Below are positions 1-12,680 of a DNA stretch of 64,000 nt, piece by piece. The notes below the pieces were generated by a model. The model worked only from the letters and a program-made list of their open reading frames with translations, had not been told where the DNA came from and searched no databases. The position numbers and the translations under genes are program-made. Origin of the DNA: Pyrenula massariospora (taxonomy: Eukaryota; Ascomycota; Eurotiomycetes; Pyrenulales; Pyrenulaceae); contig JAGFMI010000003.1 in the NCBI GenBank assembly GCA_021030905.1, positions 806,001-870,000 of the forward strand, given 5' to 3'. How positions within the stretch are numbered: position 1 is the stretch's first letter; every line of letters begins with the position of its first letter.

Positions 1-1150
1 CCGCTGAGCATGGCGTCATTGGAGCAAGGTTTGGGATCGGAAAGCTCCCTGCGGTCAAGGAAAATTCGTGTCTTCTGCCACAAAAGCCAGTGCACTTTAC
101 GCCAAAGATTTTCATTTGTAATGATCCCACATATCGGGGACGCGATAAGAGATGGCTAGTTACGACATCTTTGCATCGCTGGAAATGGCTTTCGCACACT
201 GGAGTTTTTCTTTGTGAGCATTTTGTGTTTGTCTGCAGGCGCGGTTATGATCAATGCATTGTAACATTATAGTTTCCATGGCAGGTTTTCGATCTGACGG
301 CCATACTCAGTCGCCTTGATGGGAGACGACCTGTCCTGATCGAGACATGCCAGAATCAGCCCGCGGTGGTGCCAGGGCGTAGGAGATGTAGAGGAAGAAA
401 ATCAATCATGCAATTTCTAATCCGATCACCGTATGATAAATCTTGTATGCGTCTTCCCGCTCCAAGGTAACACCAATCCAACGTATAGGGCTGGAAGGGT
501 GCATACCCTGCCGTGGTAGACAACCCTAAATTCTGCATCGATCCACAATGAGAAAGGGCGGGTACGCGATCTCTCAGGGATCGGCAAGGCTTGGCACAAT
601 GACGCATGGACGCTTTGCTGCATCTCGAAACTGGGCTGCCTCGTACATGAGGTACTCCCAGCGTCCTTTCCACAGCTGACTAGCTGTATGGAAGTAATCT
701 TTGTGTGAAGTCTTTACCCTGAGCGCGTTGCAAAGCAGACCGCCCGCCTTCCGCTCGCCAGGACCCCTCGCCCCTCCCCGCCCTGCGTACCTTCCCTTCC
801 ACGAACACCGTGAACAGCCCGCCGACAGACCGGTGCAACGTCTTCGCAACTCCCTCCTAGAGCTCACTTTCCCTCCTCGCGGTAGCGGCCTCAAAAATGC
901 CGACCTGGGATCGGATCCGCAATCGCGTTAGCGGTCACTCTGTATGCCTCCCTTTCCTTTCATCTAGATACATAATGTCCAATGCACCATCCCGCTCTAC
1001 TCCACAATCAAGGGAACAACTAGGATATTCCATGCTACGTGCACATCGCTCATGGCTCTCTGCCTCTGGCCCATCCCCTGCTTCTCCTTCTCCCGCAGAC
1101 TACCTCCACCCACATCAACCTCAGAGTCGCGGCTCGCGCAACCGCACCAG
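1..1150. other. Window edge, no supported gene
   Basis: Only short overlapping open frames with no recognisable protein are present on either strand. The last 200 bases are pyrimidine-rich and probably hold the promoter and 5' UTR of the NEDD8-protease gene that starts at 1151. An upstream gene may end to the left of the window. Confidence 0.4.
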
Positions 1151-2436
1151 ATGCCTCAGCGGAAGTCGACGAGCAAAAATGTCGCGCCGCTGCCGGAGGA
1201 TGTGCGGACGCCGCGGCGCTCCATGAGGCTGTCTGAGAAGGCGGAGGAGACGCTGAAATGGGAGTGGGTGCAGAACAAGCAGCGCCGTGAAGCAAAAGAC
1301 CGGAGAAAGACAACAATTGAGGCGGATTTTGACCCATGGGCTGACAAGGAGCTGAAACAGCTGAGCGCAGATGAGGCTTATTTGAGCTGTGAGTATGCAG
1401 CAACCACCCGCAAATACGATGTCAATTGGTGGAGATCAAGACTAACTTGAAGTTCTGGCTAGATTACGATGTTCGCTGTGAGCTTCACAAGCCTTACTCT
1501 TGGATTGGATTGAAAGCTCACTCTCTGATGCGGACAGTAACAAAAGAGGACATGTACACATTGAAAAATGACTGGTTAACCGATAATGTATGCACAACTT
1601 TCTAGTGCTCCCTAGACCTCCTCAAGCTCACTAACATCATTTTCGTAGGTCATCCAATTCTGGGAAGAGTACGCACAAATCAGCACTTTTCCCTCAAAAA
1701 TGCCCCCCCGCAATACCACCCAAATCGACTAACAAAGTCAGATACCTCGAACGCGAAGTCCTCGTCCACTACCCCAACTCCAACATCGTCCTCCTCCGCC
1801 CCGCCATGTCCCAGCTCCTCAAACTCACCCCGGACCCCACCACCATCGCCTCGGCGCTGGGCGACTTCCGGCGCACCACGCACATCTTCCTGCCCGTCAA
1901 CGACAACACCTCGCCCTCGGAGTCCGAGGCCGGCACCCACTGGTCGCTGCTGCTCGTCAGCATCGTCGACGGCGTCGCCTTCCACTACGACTCCCTGCCC
2001 CCCGGGAATACGAGGGATGCGCAGCACCTGACCAACAAGATCGCGCAGCTGCTGAAGATGAAGCACGCGCTGCGGTTTATTGAGCTCGAGGACAGCCCGA
2101 CGCAGGAGAATAGCATGGATTGTGGGGTGTTTGTGTGCTACGTGATGCAGCATCTGCTGTTGAAGAGGCTGTTGATGGTTAAGAGCGATCAGAAGGTGAA
2201 TATGAGTATGGGGGGGAGGAGTGTGGATGCGAGGGAGGTGAGGAGGGAGATTGCGAAGATTATCGATGGGTTTCGGAAGGAGGGGGTTAGGAGATCGTGA
2301 GTTTTTGTCACCTCTTTTACGCTGGTGGTTTGAGAGAGAGCTGACAAAAGTTATGGGAAATAGGAGAAGCGCGAGCCCGATGGTCAATGGACGGCATGCC
2401 AAGTCAAAAAGTCCGCCGCGGTACGCGCATCCATGA
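1151..2436 (+). CDS. nep2: NEDD8-specific cysteine protease (NEDP1/SENP8/DenA type, C48 family)
   Basis: Five exons can be read in frame: 1151-1388, 1463-1587, 1649-1668, 1742-2296 and 2364-2436, giving 336 residues. Each junction has GT..AG ends and restores the frame. The core reads as a Ulp/SENP fold with 'WLTDN', 'FLPVNDN', 'GTHWSLLLV', 'HYDSL' and 'SMDCGVFVC'. The catalytic residues are His194, Asp211 and Cys255; the spacings of 17 and 44 residues equal those of human NEDP1. The family cleaves NEDD8 precursors and removes NEDD8 from cullins and other targets; the Aspergillus homologue DenA acts in development. The N-terminus (about 75 residues, Lys/Arg-rich) and a short Ser/Lys/Pro tail lie outside the fold. 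The upstream in-frame ATG at 1052 adds an unconserved stretch, so 1151 was chosen. The first intron holds a good CTAAC branch site. The third exon of only 20 nt is the least certain part, although the protein motif runs cleanly across it. Confidence 0.85.
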
Positions 2437-3444
2437 CACGGGCTAGAGGGGGGAGTGGGGACTGGCCTTTTGAGTTCCCCAGTCGCCCAGGATAGGCGTG
2501 GGCAATTTTGGCTGGGCTGGCTGACTGAGCGGCTCGGTACGAAGGCTTGAAGAGCAGGTTAGCTTGGGGGCATGGGTGAAATGAGCGATGAGATCATGGA
2601 TGGATGATTGCAATGCAATGCAATGCGCCGGGCGGCGGGCGGGCGGGATGATGCGATGCGATGTCTGTTTTCTGTTCGTTCTGTCTATTTCAATGTGGGA
2701 ATGGCATGGGAAAAAGAGCATGGCGTTACACGATCGGTGGTTTACATTATCTTATTTTAAGCTATGAATTAAGGTAGTTTCGAGCTGGGTCTGAGTCGGT
2801 TCGACGGCTCTACCTAACGGAACAAAATATTCCGAAAACTGCGATCCAAGCTGTGTGTGTGTGTTGTGAATCTATCACGTCTTATATAAGCCTAAGACTA
2901 AGAATAAGACTAAAACACAGGGTAAGGAAAGCGCTTGGCCAAAGAGGGTTTTATCGAGATGTAGATAACAAGTACCTCAGTAAGCGATGCGGTATTCTGT
3001 CGTAAAAGGTGTTAAGGGATGGGATGGGATGGCAGGGGTTTAGCACGGAACTAGGTATGATAAGTGTTAGGAACGAAAGGTGGGCTCGAAGACGCTGTAG
3101 AAGTCGTGGTTGTTTCTGTGGTTCTGGAGGATACGGTTGATCTGATGATGAAGAGTGTTCACCGCGGAGGTCGACTCGTCTCGCTGTGAGAGGGTGTTGC
3201 GAAGGAGGAAAACGGGACTGTGACGTGAATTGTGGCATTGAGAAAGCGAAAACGGGGGCGCTGGGAGACGCGGTGGAGTTCTATGTTAGCGGTTAATAAT
3301 CAGGTAGAATTCGAAGCTAATGAAACGAGCTATTACGAAAGAGATGACAGATCTATTTAGCGAGTGATCGACTACTATATAAAATCAAACCGAAAAAAAT
3401 ACACCGCGATTCCCGCCCTTTTTCAAGACCCTAAACCTGTCACA
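2437..3444. other. Intergenic, 3' ends of converging genes
   Basis: No convincing coding frame. It contains a short GCAAT microsatellite near 2610-2630 followed by a GGGC-rich run. The plus-strand protease gene and the minus-strand Cys-rich ORF converge here, so both 3' UTRs are expected. Confidence 0.4.
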
Positions 3445-4143
3445 CTACAATCTAGATCTATACCCCTCCCCTCGCTTGCGCACTTTCTCCGAGTACGTCT
3501 TCTCGTACTTCCACTGCTGGTACCATACCCTCTGCTCCTGGATCTCCATCCTAGTCAAGTGCTTCTTCAGCCGTCGACGCTTCTCCGGACAACAGAGCCG
3601 GCAAGACATCCTCAGGTCCGTATTTCCGGGATGAAAGTTTCCGTTACACTCCTCACATGTATTGATCCTCCGTCCCTTAGGCTCAAGATTCAAATACCGA
3701 TGCTTACAGCACTCGCATTCCGTGGCCCTGTCGCACACAGGGGCACGGCGTTCGTCCCGGCACTGGTCGCTGAAGAGATATCAGTCTTGGCCGCAGTGGG
3801 CGCAGTAGAAGAGGGCATAGGCGAAAACACAATAATTGATGCGTGCATCTTCTTCAGCGCTGTCGCAGACTGGGTCATCGTCGTCTATGCTGTGGGGCTG
3901 GCGGCGATCGTGCTCATGGGATTCTTTTGAGCGGTCTTGGTAGGAATCGTAGGTTGTATTCTTCTTGGGGGAACGCCGATGAGCATCGCTGGCTTTCGGA
4001 CAGGTATCTCGAGAGCGCGTTTGCACATTCTGTGGTGTGGAATTGGAGTATGAGCGAGCGCTATTGTGATCACGGCGGGCGATTTTGTCCGTGTAATAAT
4101 TTTTTTCTTGTTCCTTAGAGACGACATATATTGTTTTCTTCAT
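3445..4143 (-). pseudogene. Cys-rich zinc-binding-like protein interrupted by an in-frame TGA
   Basis: Two minus-strand open frames, 4143-3781 and 3780-3445, lie in the same reading frame and are separated only by a TGA at 3783-3781. Before the stop the protein is basic and Ser-rich and ends in an acidic stretch followed by 'YCAHCGQD'. After it comes a run of Cys pairs ('CECCKHRY', 'CEECNG', 'CRLCCPEKRRR'), then a Lys/Arg-rich tail. Cys pairs on both sides look like one zinc-binding module, so the simplest reading is a nonsense mutation; CGA to TGA would be one CpG transition. An alternative is a 66-nt in-frame intron with a poor donor (GTTTTC) and a CTGAT branch site, which would delete the first Cys pair. 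I do not recognise the family. It may be a living gene with a mis-read intron, or a pseudogene. Confidence 0.45.
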
Positions 4144-6573
4144 CTTTTCAGTGCTAATGTTTGCTCTACGGAAAGCATGTGTAGGCTGAGGTAGGCGTCG
4201 AAATGGGGATCGGCGTTAATATTCAAAACAGATTGTCGATTTGGTTGCTGGTTCGATTTGATATACAAATTTAGGTATTGTTAAGCACCCGCGCTAGAAA
4301 GACGGAAATCAGAGACTACCGATTTCAAGGCTTCAGATACTTGAACCTGGAGCTCGTAACGTGTGGAGAGTTTTTGGAGAGAAGTCAGAGCGTATCTTTG
4401 CAGCCCTTTATACTATGACGGGAGTAATGGGTCGAGTCACGGGTTGAGTCAAGGTTGATGCTGTCATACAGTGCTTCGACTCAGGGCAGTGTTGAGCCAT
4501 TTTACGGACCCAAGAGTGACGCTTCAATATTGCGTTTCAAGGCGTGGTGAGCAGACAGTCTAAATTTCCTTTTTTATGCAAGCGAAGCAAGAGACAAAAT
4601 GGCCTAAGAGAAAAAAAGGGTTCATGTGTCATTAGATCATGCTCAAATTCAAAGCTACCTTCGTAACTTCACGAGTGGAATACATGCTTACATGGCACCT
4701 GAAACAGATCAAAGAGATATCAAGAAACGCTAATATGAAAGCAGACGTGGGGCACATCCGTCGAACTATTCTCATGAACCTCTCCTCACCTACGGAGCGG
4801 TAGACCTTTAAATGATATCTACGCATAGGCTTACAATTTTCCGTCGGGACGAAAAAAGCTTAGCAATTCCGAACTTGAGCCCGATTGATGAGCGCGGTAC
4901 TCCAGCTTGCATAACAATTAGCAGGTACTTAGAGATGTGGTAGATTCTCAGTGTGTACAACGTAAGTGAAAATGAAAGGGCTTTGTCCACTCAGTTGGGG
5001 AAATGAAGTAATGTTTCTCATGGCTTACATTTTGAAAGCTCGAGACGTTATGTGAATCAGCATTTGGAGGATCATCATAATGGACATGTATCCAAGCCAT
5101 AAGCTAGGGGTAGGGAAGAATGAAGCAGGGAGACACATCTGCAGGACGTAGTGAAAAGTCAACATACCTGTGAGCCACGGTATCAATGATCAATGTCCAG
5201 CCAGAGGTGTCGTGGAGGTCACTTTGCGACGATGGTATCATCGTCCTTATCATACTCATCTTGGCTGGTCCGGTGTATGCGAACATCTATTATCGATAGT
5301 CTAGTCGCCAACGACACCTTCATAAAGGTTCGTGCATGCTTGTGTCCCTCATTATTTATACAGCATCTGACCGTCTTTAAATTCCAACAATACCATCTCT
5401 TCCAAAATGCAGTCATGTAGGTCACCGAGCCCGTTCGTAGCTTTTCAACGTATCCATTCAGTAGCTTAAGCGATGGGTTGGTTCAGATTGCTCGGCGGCA
5501 TTCGATGTTGTACGGACGAATAGGCGGTGCAACATATTTTGGTAGGTCAGCCGCAGACAAGAGCAAACAGTTGCCCAAGGTCAGTCGGTGGAGCTCCATG
5601 GGACTCCTGTGATAGACGAAGGTAGATGGTACCAGTACTGAGAAGATCCGTGAAAAACGACTGAGTCAGCTGAAGGCCAGGTTCTCAAAGGCGTTTCTAC
5701 TAGATCCTGCACATTGCATGACTCGTGCACAGTCAGAAAGCCTTTTAAGAGGCGTTTAATGGATGAGTATTGCCGTGCGAAATATTGAAGATGAGGCAGA
5801 CTTTCGAGTGTTCATGTTGTGTTGAAATTTTAAGTGTCGCCAAGCAATTCACGGATTAAATGCGAAGTTTATTCCTGCAGAGGGCTGCTGTCGAACACAA
5901 GACTACTTAAACGATACACTAGACGCATTCTACTTCCACCACCGACTCTTTTATAATCAGAAAATTGGCTCATGGCTACTAGAAGGGTACCAGCTAATTT
6001 TTAAGCGTCTGTAAAATCGCCCCCAGTGCAACAACGCCTCCTTGCCAGGTCTCAACCCACGCACCACAACATTAGAGAAATTCTTCGCACGAAACGCCTT
6101 GAGATCGAAAGGAGCGAGGACAAGATGTAGGTCATTCATATCCGTCAAATAACAATCTCATTGCGTTCACTATTTAAATGCACTTGTCACTACTCCTTCG
6201 CGTCTTGGAGTTTGATCTGTCCTAGCCTTCTGACTTTATTCCATTCCCCAACTCCCGTCCTGTTGGGTATGCTGATCGGGGAAGTGCCCACATGGATGAT
6301 AGACGATTGTGTATGTCGCAAGGAACGATTGGGTAATGGCCTAGGTTGCTACTAAAGCGGGAAATAGACCGATCCTAACTTTCGAGATATTCAGAGAAAG
6401 AGGTATATTGAAAGCTAATGAGCGTGACGTAACAGGTCGTGTTAGTGCAGTTGAGCATCTTGGTCTTTTGGAGTAGACTGAGATCTCCGAAAGAAGATGC
6501 TTCGTCAAGCAGGTTCTGTAAATGCAGTGTTTGCGCTTGTGAACCCTGCAGTATAAGAAGACGTGGAGCGAGG
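4144..6573. other. Gene-poor region, 2.4 kb
   Basis: No supported gene. The longest suggestive piece is a minus-strand frame near 5957-6148 with a coding-like composition but no ATG and no recognisable family; it could be a relic or a missed exon. The left part should contain the promoter of the Cys-rich ORF. The rest is AT-balanced sequence with short frames only. Confidence 0.35.
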
Positions 6574-7584
6574 TTACAGAATATCGAAGTCGACTGTCTC
6601 CATGTCTTCATCATCGTCTCCGTCGACGCTTGTCCGCTGCCTCTTCGCTGCTGGTGGTGGGCTTTGGTGCATCGGCACGCCGTGGGTACTGGATTCGATG
6701 ATTAGCTTCCAACTCCGAAATGATGTATTTCAAATTATGACCTGAGAGCCACGACTTGATCCACTCAACTTTATATACAGAGCCAGACAGGCAAAACGCG
6801 TAGATGGCAAAAGAGGGCGAACTTACTCGACGGCGAACTTGACCGTAACATCCATACTCATCCTTACCTCCTGCGGCCGAAACTCTAGCTCACTCTCATC
6901 CTTCTCATCTGCGCCCTTCGACCCTCCCCCAGCAGGTGCCATCTGCTGCACCTGCAACTGCTGTGGTTTCTGGAAGCCCGTCATGCCCATGAAGTTGCCC
7001 ATTCCCGTTCTACTGACACTACCTTCATTCAGCTCGAGCGGTCGAATCCGCACCTCCTCCCCATCCCGCTGCGAGCAGAGAACTTCGCAGTAATCTCTTG
7101 CCTTCTGAAGTGCATTAGCGGCTGCCTCCGTGCGCAGACGGGACTGAAACGTGCGCCTTGTAGCGGGCGTAAGAATCCAGTCTATACGTGGGAGCTCAAC
7201 GTGTGGGAGCGAAGAAACTTTCTTCGCAAACGGGCCGAGCGCTTCAAAATCCTTGAACCGGATGTCAAAGCTGACACTCGCGTTGTACTCTCTTAGGTTT
7301 AACTTGTTGGGCATGTTCGAATATCGGAATGGCAGGTAACTCGACACGGATAGCGAGGTTTGGGTCCAGTGCGCCAAAGCCGAGGCAGCCTTAGCTTCTG
7401 GAGATGAGTCTTGTGGAGAAAGCGAGCGACAGAGGATAGAAATTTGTTTTGCAGTGTCGAGGACGTTCGTCGTCACAGAGTCCTTGTACTGGGAAGTATC
7501 CGAGACGGTGAGGGCGAGGACGGCACGTTCGGCAGGGTGGGGGATTGTGGACCGGCCCGGGAGAGTGAGAGTAAAGGGGGACAT
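6574..7584 (-). CDS. SIMPL-domain (DUF541) protein
   Basis: Two exons on the minus strand, 7584-6827 and 6712-6574, encode 298 residues. The 114-nt intron has a consensus GTAAGT donor, and splicing extends the frame into an acidic tail ending 'METVDFDIL'. Without splicing the protein stops just inside the intron. The body carries the SIMPL/DUF541 pattern: an N-terminal 'GRSTIPHPAERAVLALTVSD', a central segment 'YNASVSFDIRFKDFEALGPF' and a later helix 'AAANALQKARDYCEVL'. The family is found from bacteria to animals; the mouse member associates with an IRAK-type kinase, but the biochemical role in fungi is not established. The C-terminal tail has a 'KRQR' basic patch followed by Asp/Glu residues, which suggests a nuclear or chaperone-binding tail. 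The start at 7584 was preferred to upstream codons because the domain begins right after it. Confidence 0.75.
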
Positions 7585-8217
7585 TATTGGATTATTTGAC
7601 TGTCGAATCACAGAGTATTGGGTGCCTACAGTTGAGATAGAGGTGGAGTAACGCCTTTTGACTACCGGAGATCTGTAAAAGTACAATAGAGTAGGTGACT
7701 TCGGAAGGTCGACGGATACTAGGCAGTGATCTAAGCAGTGATACAAAGTAATAACACTAAGCCACAACTGCAGAAACTGAAAAAGGATTCAAATTGAACA
7801 GGATGAGATTGAGAACAATAAGAGAAGAGAATCGCGAGGGGACTCGTGCGACTATTATACCTACGTGCTACAGTATGGGCAGATTTGAGAGCTGCCTGGA
7901 GATACTCCGCCACGTCCCCCATACTCTACTGTCACCTGACTCCACGTGACTTTCTAAGTATAGATTCCACTTTCGAGAATCCAGGAAAAGCGGTATGAAT
8001 TCGAGGCGGAGGAAGCACAACTTGTCTGCGGAGTCAGTTGATACCTTAATTTTAACTACTTTGTCTATGTTTTCTAAGTTTCGAGGCCTATTCCTCGTTG
8101 AATGAAGATGGGACAAAGCCGCACGCCTGAACGGAGGCTATTATGTACAGTACATAGTATGACATTTGTATTTCCCTATCCTGACTTTATTGAGATGCTT
8201 CAATACAATTGCCAAGT
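7585..8217. other. Intergenic, promoter of the SIMPL gene
   Basis: No gene is supported here. The region lies between two minus-strand genes and should hold the SIMPL promoter and the 3' UTR of the SNF2/RING gene. Confidence 0.4.
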
Positions 8218-11200
8218 CTATCTCTGCACTTCCACTCTCTTCAGGGCTGCATCCTCCCTTAGCCACCTTCCACCCTCTCCATCTGCCTCACCAAGCGCCT
8301 TCTCCAGAGGTACGTCCCTCTTCTTCGCATCTGCCTTGCCAAACAGACAGCCCCAAAGATCCGCGTCTTTGACTAACTCTCCTCCGCCTTTACCCGAGGT
8401 GACCATCTTTGAGAGAATAGCATCCCTCAGCTCTTGACTGTTTGCCTGGTCCAACGTCGTCTCCTGCAATCCTTCCACTAGTGTTCCAGTACCTGTCTCA
8501 GACCTCGATATCTGCTTTGATTTCTGTGCTTTTATGTTCTTCTTCTCAGACCTCCGAACATGCTCCAACCTTCTCGCCACAGATATGTCGTAAATAGCCT
8601 CCTCGACCGTGTCACTCACAAGGTACATCCATACCGCGGTATTTCTTCTTTGTCCAATTCGATGTACTCTTGCGATAGCCTGTAGCTCAATTGCTGTGTT
8701 GACTAATGGCTCGCATAAGAACACATGGTTGGCAGCCGTTAGATTCATCCCTGCAGCATGAGCTTTCGCGTGCAGGAGGAAACACTCCGTGGCGGGATTC
8801 GATTTGAACTCAGACAAGCCGTTAGCAGATTCGACTGAGGAGTGGCTGATTTTCTGGTGGGTGAGGGCGCGGGAGAGGATAGAGAGAAACTCGCGGTATT
8901 GGGAGAAGATGAGGGATTTAGAGCCGGGGTCAGAATGGCGAAGCCAGACGAGGTGGCGGCATAGCATAGAAATTTTAGTACCAAAATGAGGCCCTGTAAG
9001 GTCAATGGATTTGATTTGGGAGAGATTCGAGGGGGAGATCGAGGAATAGATTGAGATGGTGGGACGATCGCTATTCGGGTTAGGGCTTGAGTGATTTGAA
9101 GATGAGGATGATAACGGAGGTGAGCCAGTGGATGGCTTTTCTTCGCTGATGACAGCCAACTCCTGGGGTTTATACGATATGTCATGAAGGTCAGCCATGT
9201 GGAGGCGGCGTTTACAGACCGGGCAAGTACGGTGGTCGTGATACCAGAGTTTGATGCAATCCTTACAAAACTGGTGGCCACAGACGGTCAGCGTACCGGT
9301 CTCGAAGTCAGATTGGCAAATGATACAAATTCTCGACTCTTGTGAAGTAGATTCTTTGCGAAGGTGGATGAGGTAACGGCGTTTTGCTTCGAGCTTCGAA
9401 ACTTTCTGGCCCGCCATTGATTCTTCCCGGAGTTTGGCGTCAAACAAGGCTTGGTCAAGCGCTTGGCCGACTGATTCTTCATTCCAGGGCGCAACAGTGT
9501 CCGATATCCTTTGCAGTTGGCGGTAGTATTCTAGTCGAAGGTTCATGGTGTCTCTGAACAATTCCAATTCCTTCTCAAGCGCATCGACGATCTTCGTCTG
9601 GTCCCTAGACATCTTAGTAGCAGCCTGCATGATATGGTCAAGGATGACAAGCTCATTCTTGGCACGAGAGTTCCCCAGACCCTCGCGCCACTCCAAGGAA
9701 TTCATAACTGCGCGTAACTCAACGATAATGCTGCGTAATGAGCCTAATTTCTTTGTGTCAGGTTTCATCCTCTGTCGAGCAGCGAGAACTGTCATAAACA
9801 GTTCTGGAGCAGGCCCAGCTCCTTCTTTCGCCATCCTCAAGGCCACCTTCATTTCATTTGTAATGAGCAAATTTTCTTGCCCAGTGATAGCTTCGTGGCG
9901 ATCGGCGAAGAATGCACGCAAGGCCTCCATATATACATACATCTCGTCCTGAAGCTTCGTTGAGGCCTCATACTCATCTCCCTTTAATTCGACACCTTCA
10001 TCCTCGTCTACCAGAGAATGAGATAAGAAATCGATCATTTTTTGCTTGTACTGAGCAAATGGCTCAGCCTGGGCATTCATGGCCTCACAGAAATCATCCA
10101 ACTTCTCTACCATGCGACGATTCTCGATGCCTTCCTGGAAGTCTGGCGATTGCATTTGAAGTATTGATGAAAACTTTGGACCAGCAAATTTATTTTTTAT
10201 CATTTCCATGTTCTTGTTAGCCTTCCCCAGGATTTCCACCAGCATTTCTGTACGAATGGTCTTGGCTTTTTCGTATGCATCCTCTTCTTTCTTTTCCCAC
10301 TCTTTGAAATCAGGGCTATCCGGCTTTGTCAATTCCTCGTTTGTTTTGATCTGGTAGCAAGCGTTACCGATGAAGAAGATGGCGATATGCTGCACTTCTA
10401 AAGCAGACCTCAGACGGACTCTTGCAGCCTGTAGGTTGGCAGGGTCTTCCTTCGCTTCGTCGAGAGATCCAGAAGATGTGCCCGCACTTGACGCAGAGGT
10501 TGCTTCGTGTCTCGCTGTCAAAGTCTTCAAATGCTCCCTACACTCATCAACAATAACGCTAGACCTTTCATATGCATCTTCCCACAATCGAAGAGCATTG
10601 AAAGGCTCTTTAGCGTTTTCAAATAGCTGCCCACGCCTTAACTGGGACAAAAGCACCGTCCGCTGCTCCGATCGCATAATCCCGTCGTTCTGGTCGATCA
10701 TGACCTCTAGCACGTCCATGACCGTCCGCAACGGGCCTCCACTCGCGCCCAGAGCTCTCCTATTTCGCCGGCCAACTTCGGGATGTAGGCATGTCTGGCG
10801 AAGTCTGATCAGCCATGTTCTCATTTGCTCAAGGGTTGAAGGTGAATTGGGGTTCCAATCATCTCCCACAGGTCCGCCACATTCGTCGAGACCACATGCT
10901 TCGCACATTTGCCGAAATTGTTCAAGGTAATGTTGCTCTTCAATAGGCGTAAACGGAACTGTGATAACATTGCGAGTCTGCGGAGGCAGCTGCAGATCTT
11001 CTCGGACAGCGTCCTTATTGTGACGAATAGCGATGCTGCTGATCATGGACTTGAAGGCCGCGGTATGAGATGAGAGCAACCGAGACCACAAATTCAAAGA
11101 ACGTGACCATGGTTCGCAATGTAAGAATAGGAGGAGCCCATAAAGATCTTTGTGGTCTTGCCTCAAGGGCGTTCCGGAGACTGCCCACGCATTTTCCCGT

Positions 11201-12680
11201 GGGATGAGCCTCGCGACCTTAGCAGCGTTCGATACACCGCTTTCAACCATCTGCGCTTCATCGAGACAGACTCGCCACCACAGGAGTTGCACGAGTGGGC
11301 TACGCCTTGGCTCAAATCGCTTCTGGTTCCTGAAATTGCGCTGGGGTTTTTCGTCGGCATAATATATCTCATTCGATAGCACATTGTACGTCGTAAGAAC
11401 CACATCACTAGAGGCTAAGGCACCGAGGAGCTGCTTATCATTCAGACTGCTATGCTTGAGCCCTTGGTAATGGAAGACTTCGAGGCTGGGTGAATGTGTC
11501 TGAAGCTCCTCTTTCCACTGCTCAAGAATAGATGGAGGCGTAATAATGAGTGTCGAACCTGTCCTCCTCAGTCCGGTTGCAGCATCGTTGATCTCCAATT
11601 CCGGACGCGACAGCCGGTGTAAGCAAATCAAGGCAATCATCTCGACAGTTTTCCCAAGACCCATCTCCTCGGCAAGGATGCCACCCTTCACTTTTGAATG
11701 ATGAAACTGGGCTTGCTGCGCTTCATCGGTGACAATGCCGAGCGCGTGACTAACATGACATTCGCGGCCGCGGGCATCGGTCATCTTCAGAAAGACGTTC
11801 TCTGCTGCTACAGCTTCAAGCTGTGTTTGAGCAGAAGCCTCAATACGGTCATGTTCCCACCTTACCCCTTCTCGGCTCAAAAGCCATCTGACCGCCCGTC
11901 TCTGAAAGGGATACAGGTCGAATGAAATGAGCGGATGCCGAATTTCGGTCGAAGAGGATTCTGTCTTTTCGGGAACATGGACATTGTCATAGAAATCCCG
12001 AGGACTCCATGAGCTGATGAGCTCGGAGTCTTGATCTTGTCGAGGGAAATAACGATCGAGGAGCTGGGAGAGGTGTCGAGGAAGACTGTTCAATATTATA
12101 CCTGACTTTCTCCAGAGGAGACTGATGATGATCTTGAAATTGTCTTGATGCCTACTCCTTCCAGTATATACCAAGTCTGCACTGTAGCAGGCAACGGGCG
12201 GAGCAGTAAGGTCGATGTTGTGAAGAGATTTTAAGCTAATCGCGTCTCTGAGCGCCTGCGCGTCTCCATCGATGGAAAGCTGAGAAACACTGAAAGTCCG
12301 TATAATAGCCTTTTTGCTCCTACTCTGAAATCGAAAGGTGAGGAAACGGTCCTCTTCAGATTTAAGGGAGACAGGAGCGGCAACAGGATCAGATATCGGG
12401 AGCGATGTGCTATGATCCTGTTGTAAGCCGATATGAGTCTCTGCGAGAAGGAAGAAGTCCTGATCAAGGGCTTGTTGTCCTTCCGCTGTCCTCGGGCTTT
12501 CGTGACTTGTCTTTCTCCTCTTCAGCGCAGGCTCGGCTTCAGTGGTATCATCATTCTGCTCAGGCGCAAACTGAAAGACGGTCTCAAGTAGAGACACTAG
12601 TTAGAGCTCGTCAGTCACAATAGTTTCGTGGAGATGGCATTGTGCTCACCTTCGGAGTCCACAAGGCCGTGAGCAGCCAT
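8218..12680 (-). CDS. irc20: SNF2-family ATPase with embedded RING finger, Irc20/SHPRH type E3 ligase
   Basis: Two exons: a 31-nt first exon 12680-12650 (MAAHGLVDSE) and 12596-8218, separated by a 53-nt intron with a CTAAC branch next to the acceptor; 1469 residues. The long frame alone begins only with GTG, which supports the extra exon. Domain order: variable N-terminus; SNF2 ATPase with Walker A 'GGILAEEMGLGKT' at about residues 315-327, a DEAQ Walker B and 'VSGTPL'; a long helical insert; a C3HC4 RING at about 1098-1138 ('CIICQSDFETGTLTVCGHQF' onward); then the helicase C lobe with 'LIFSQYREF' and 'AIARVHRIGQRR'. A RING between the two ATPase lobes is the mark of Rad5/SHPRH-class enzymes, which link chromatin remodelling to ubiquitin conjugation in DNA damage tolerance. 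The DEAQ box and domain spacing favour Irc20/SHPRH over Rad5; no HIRAN domain is visible. Nuclear location is inferred. Confidence 0.88.
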
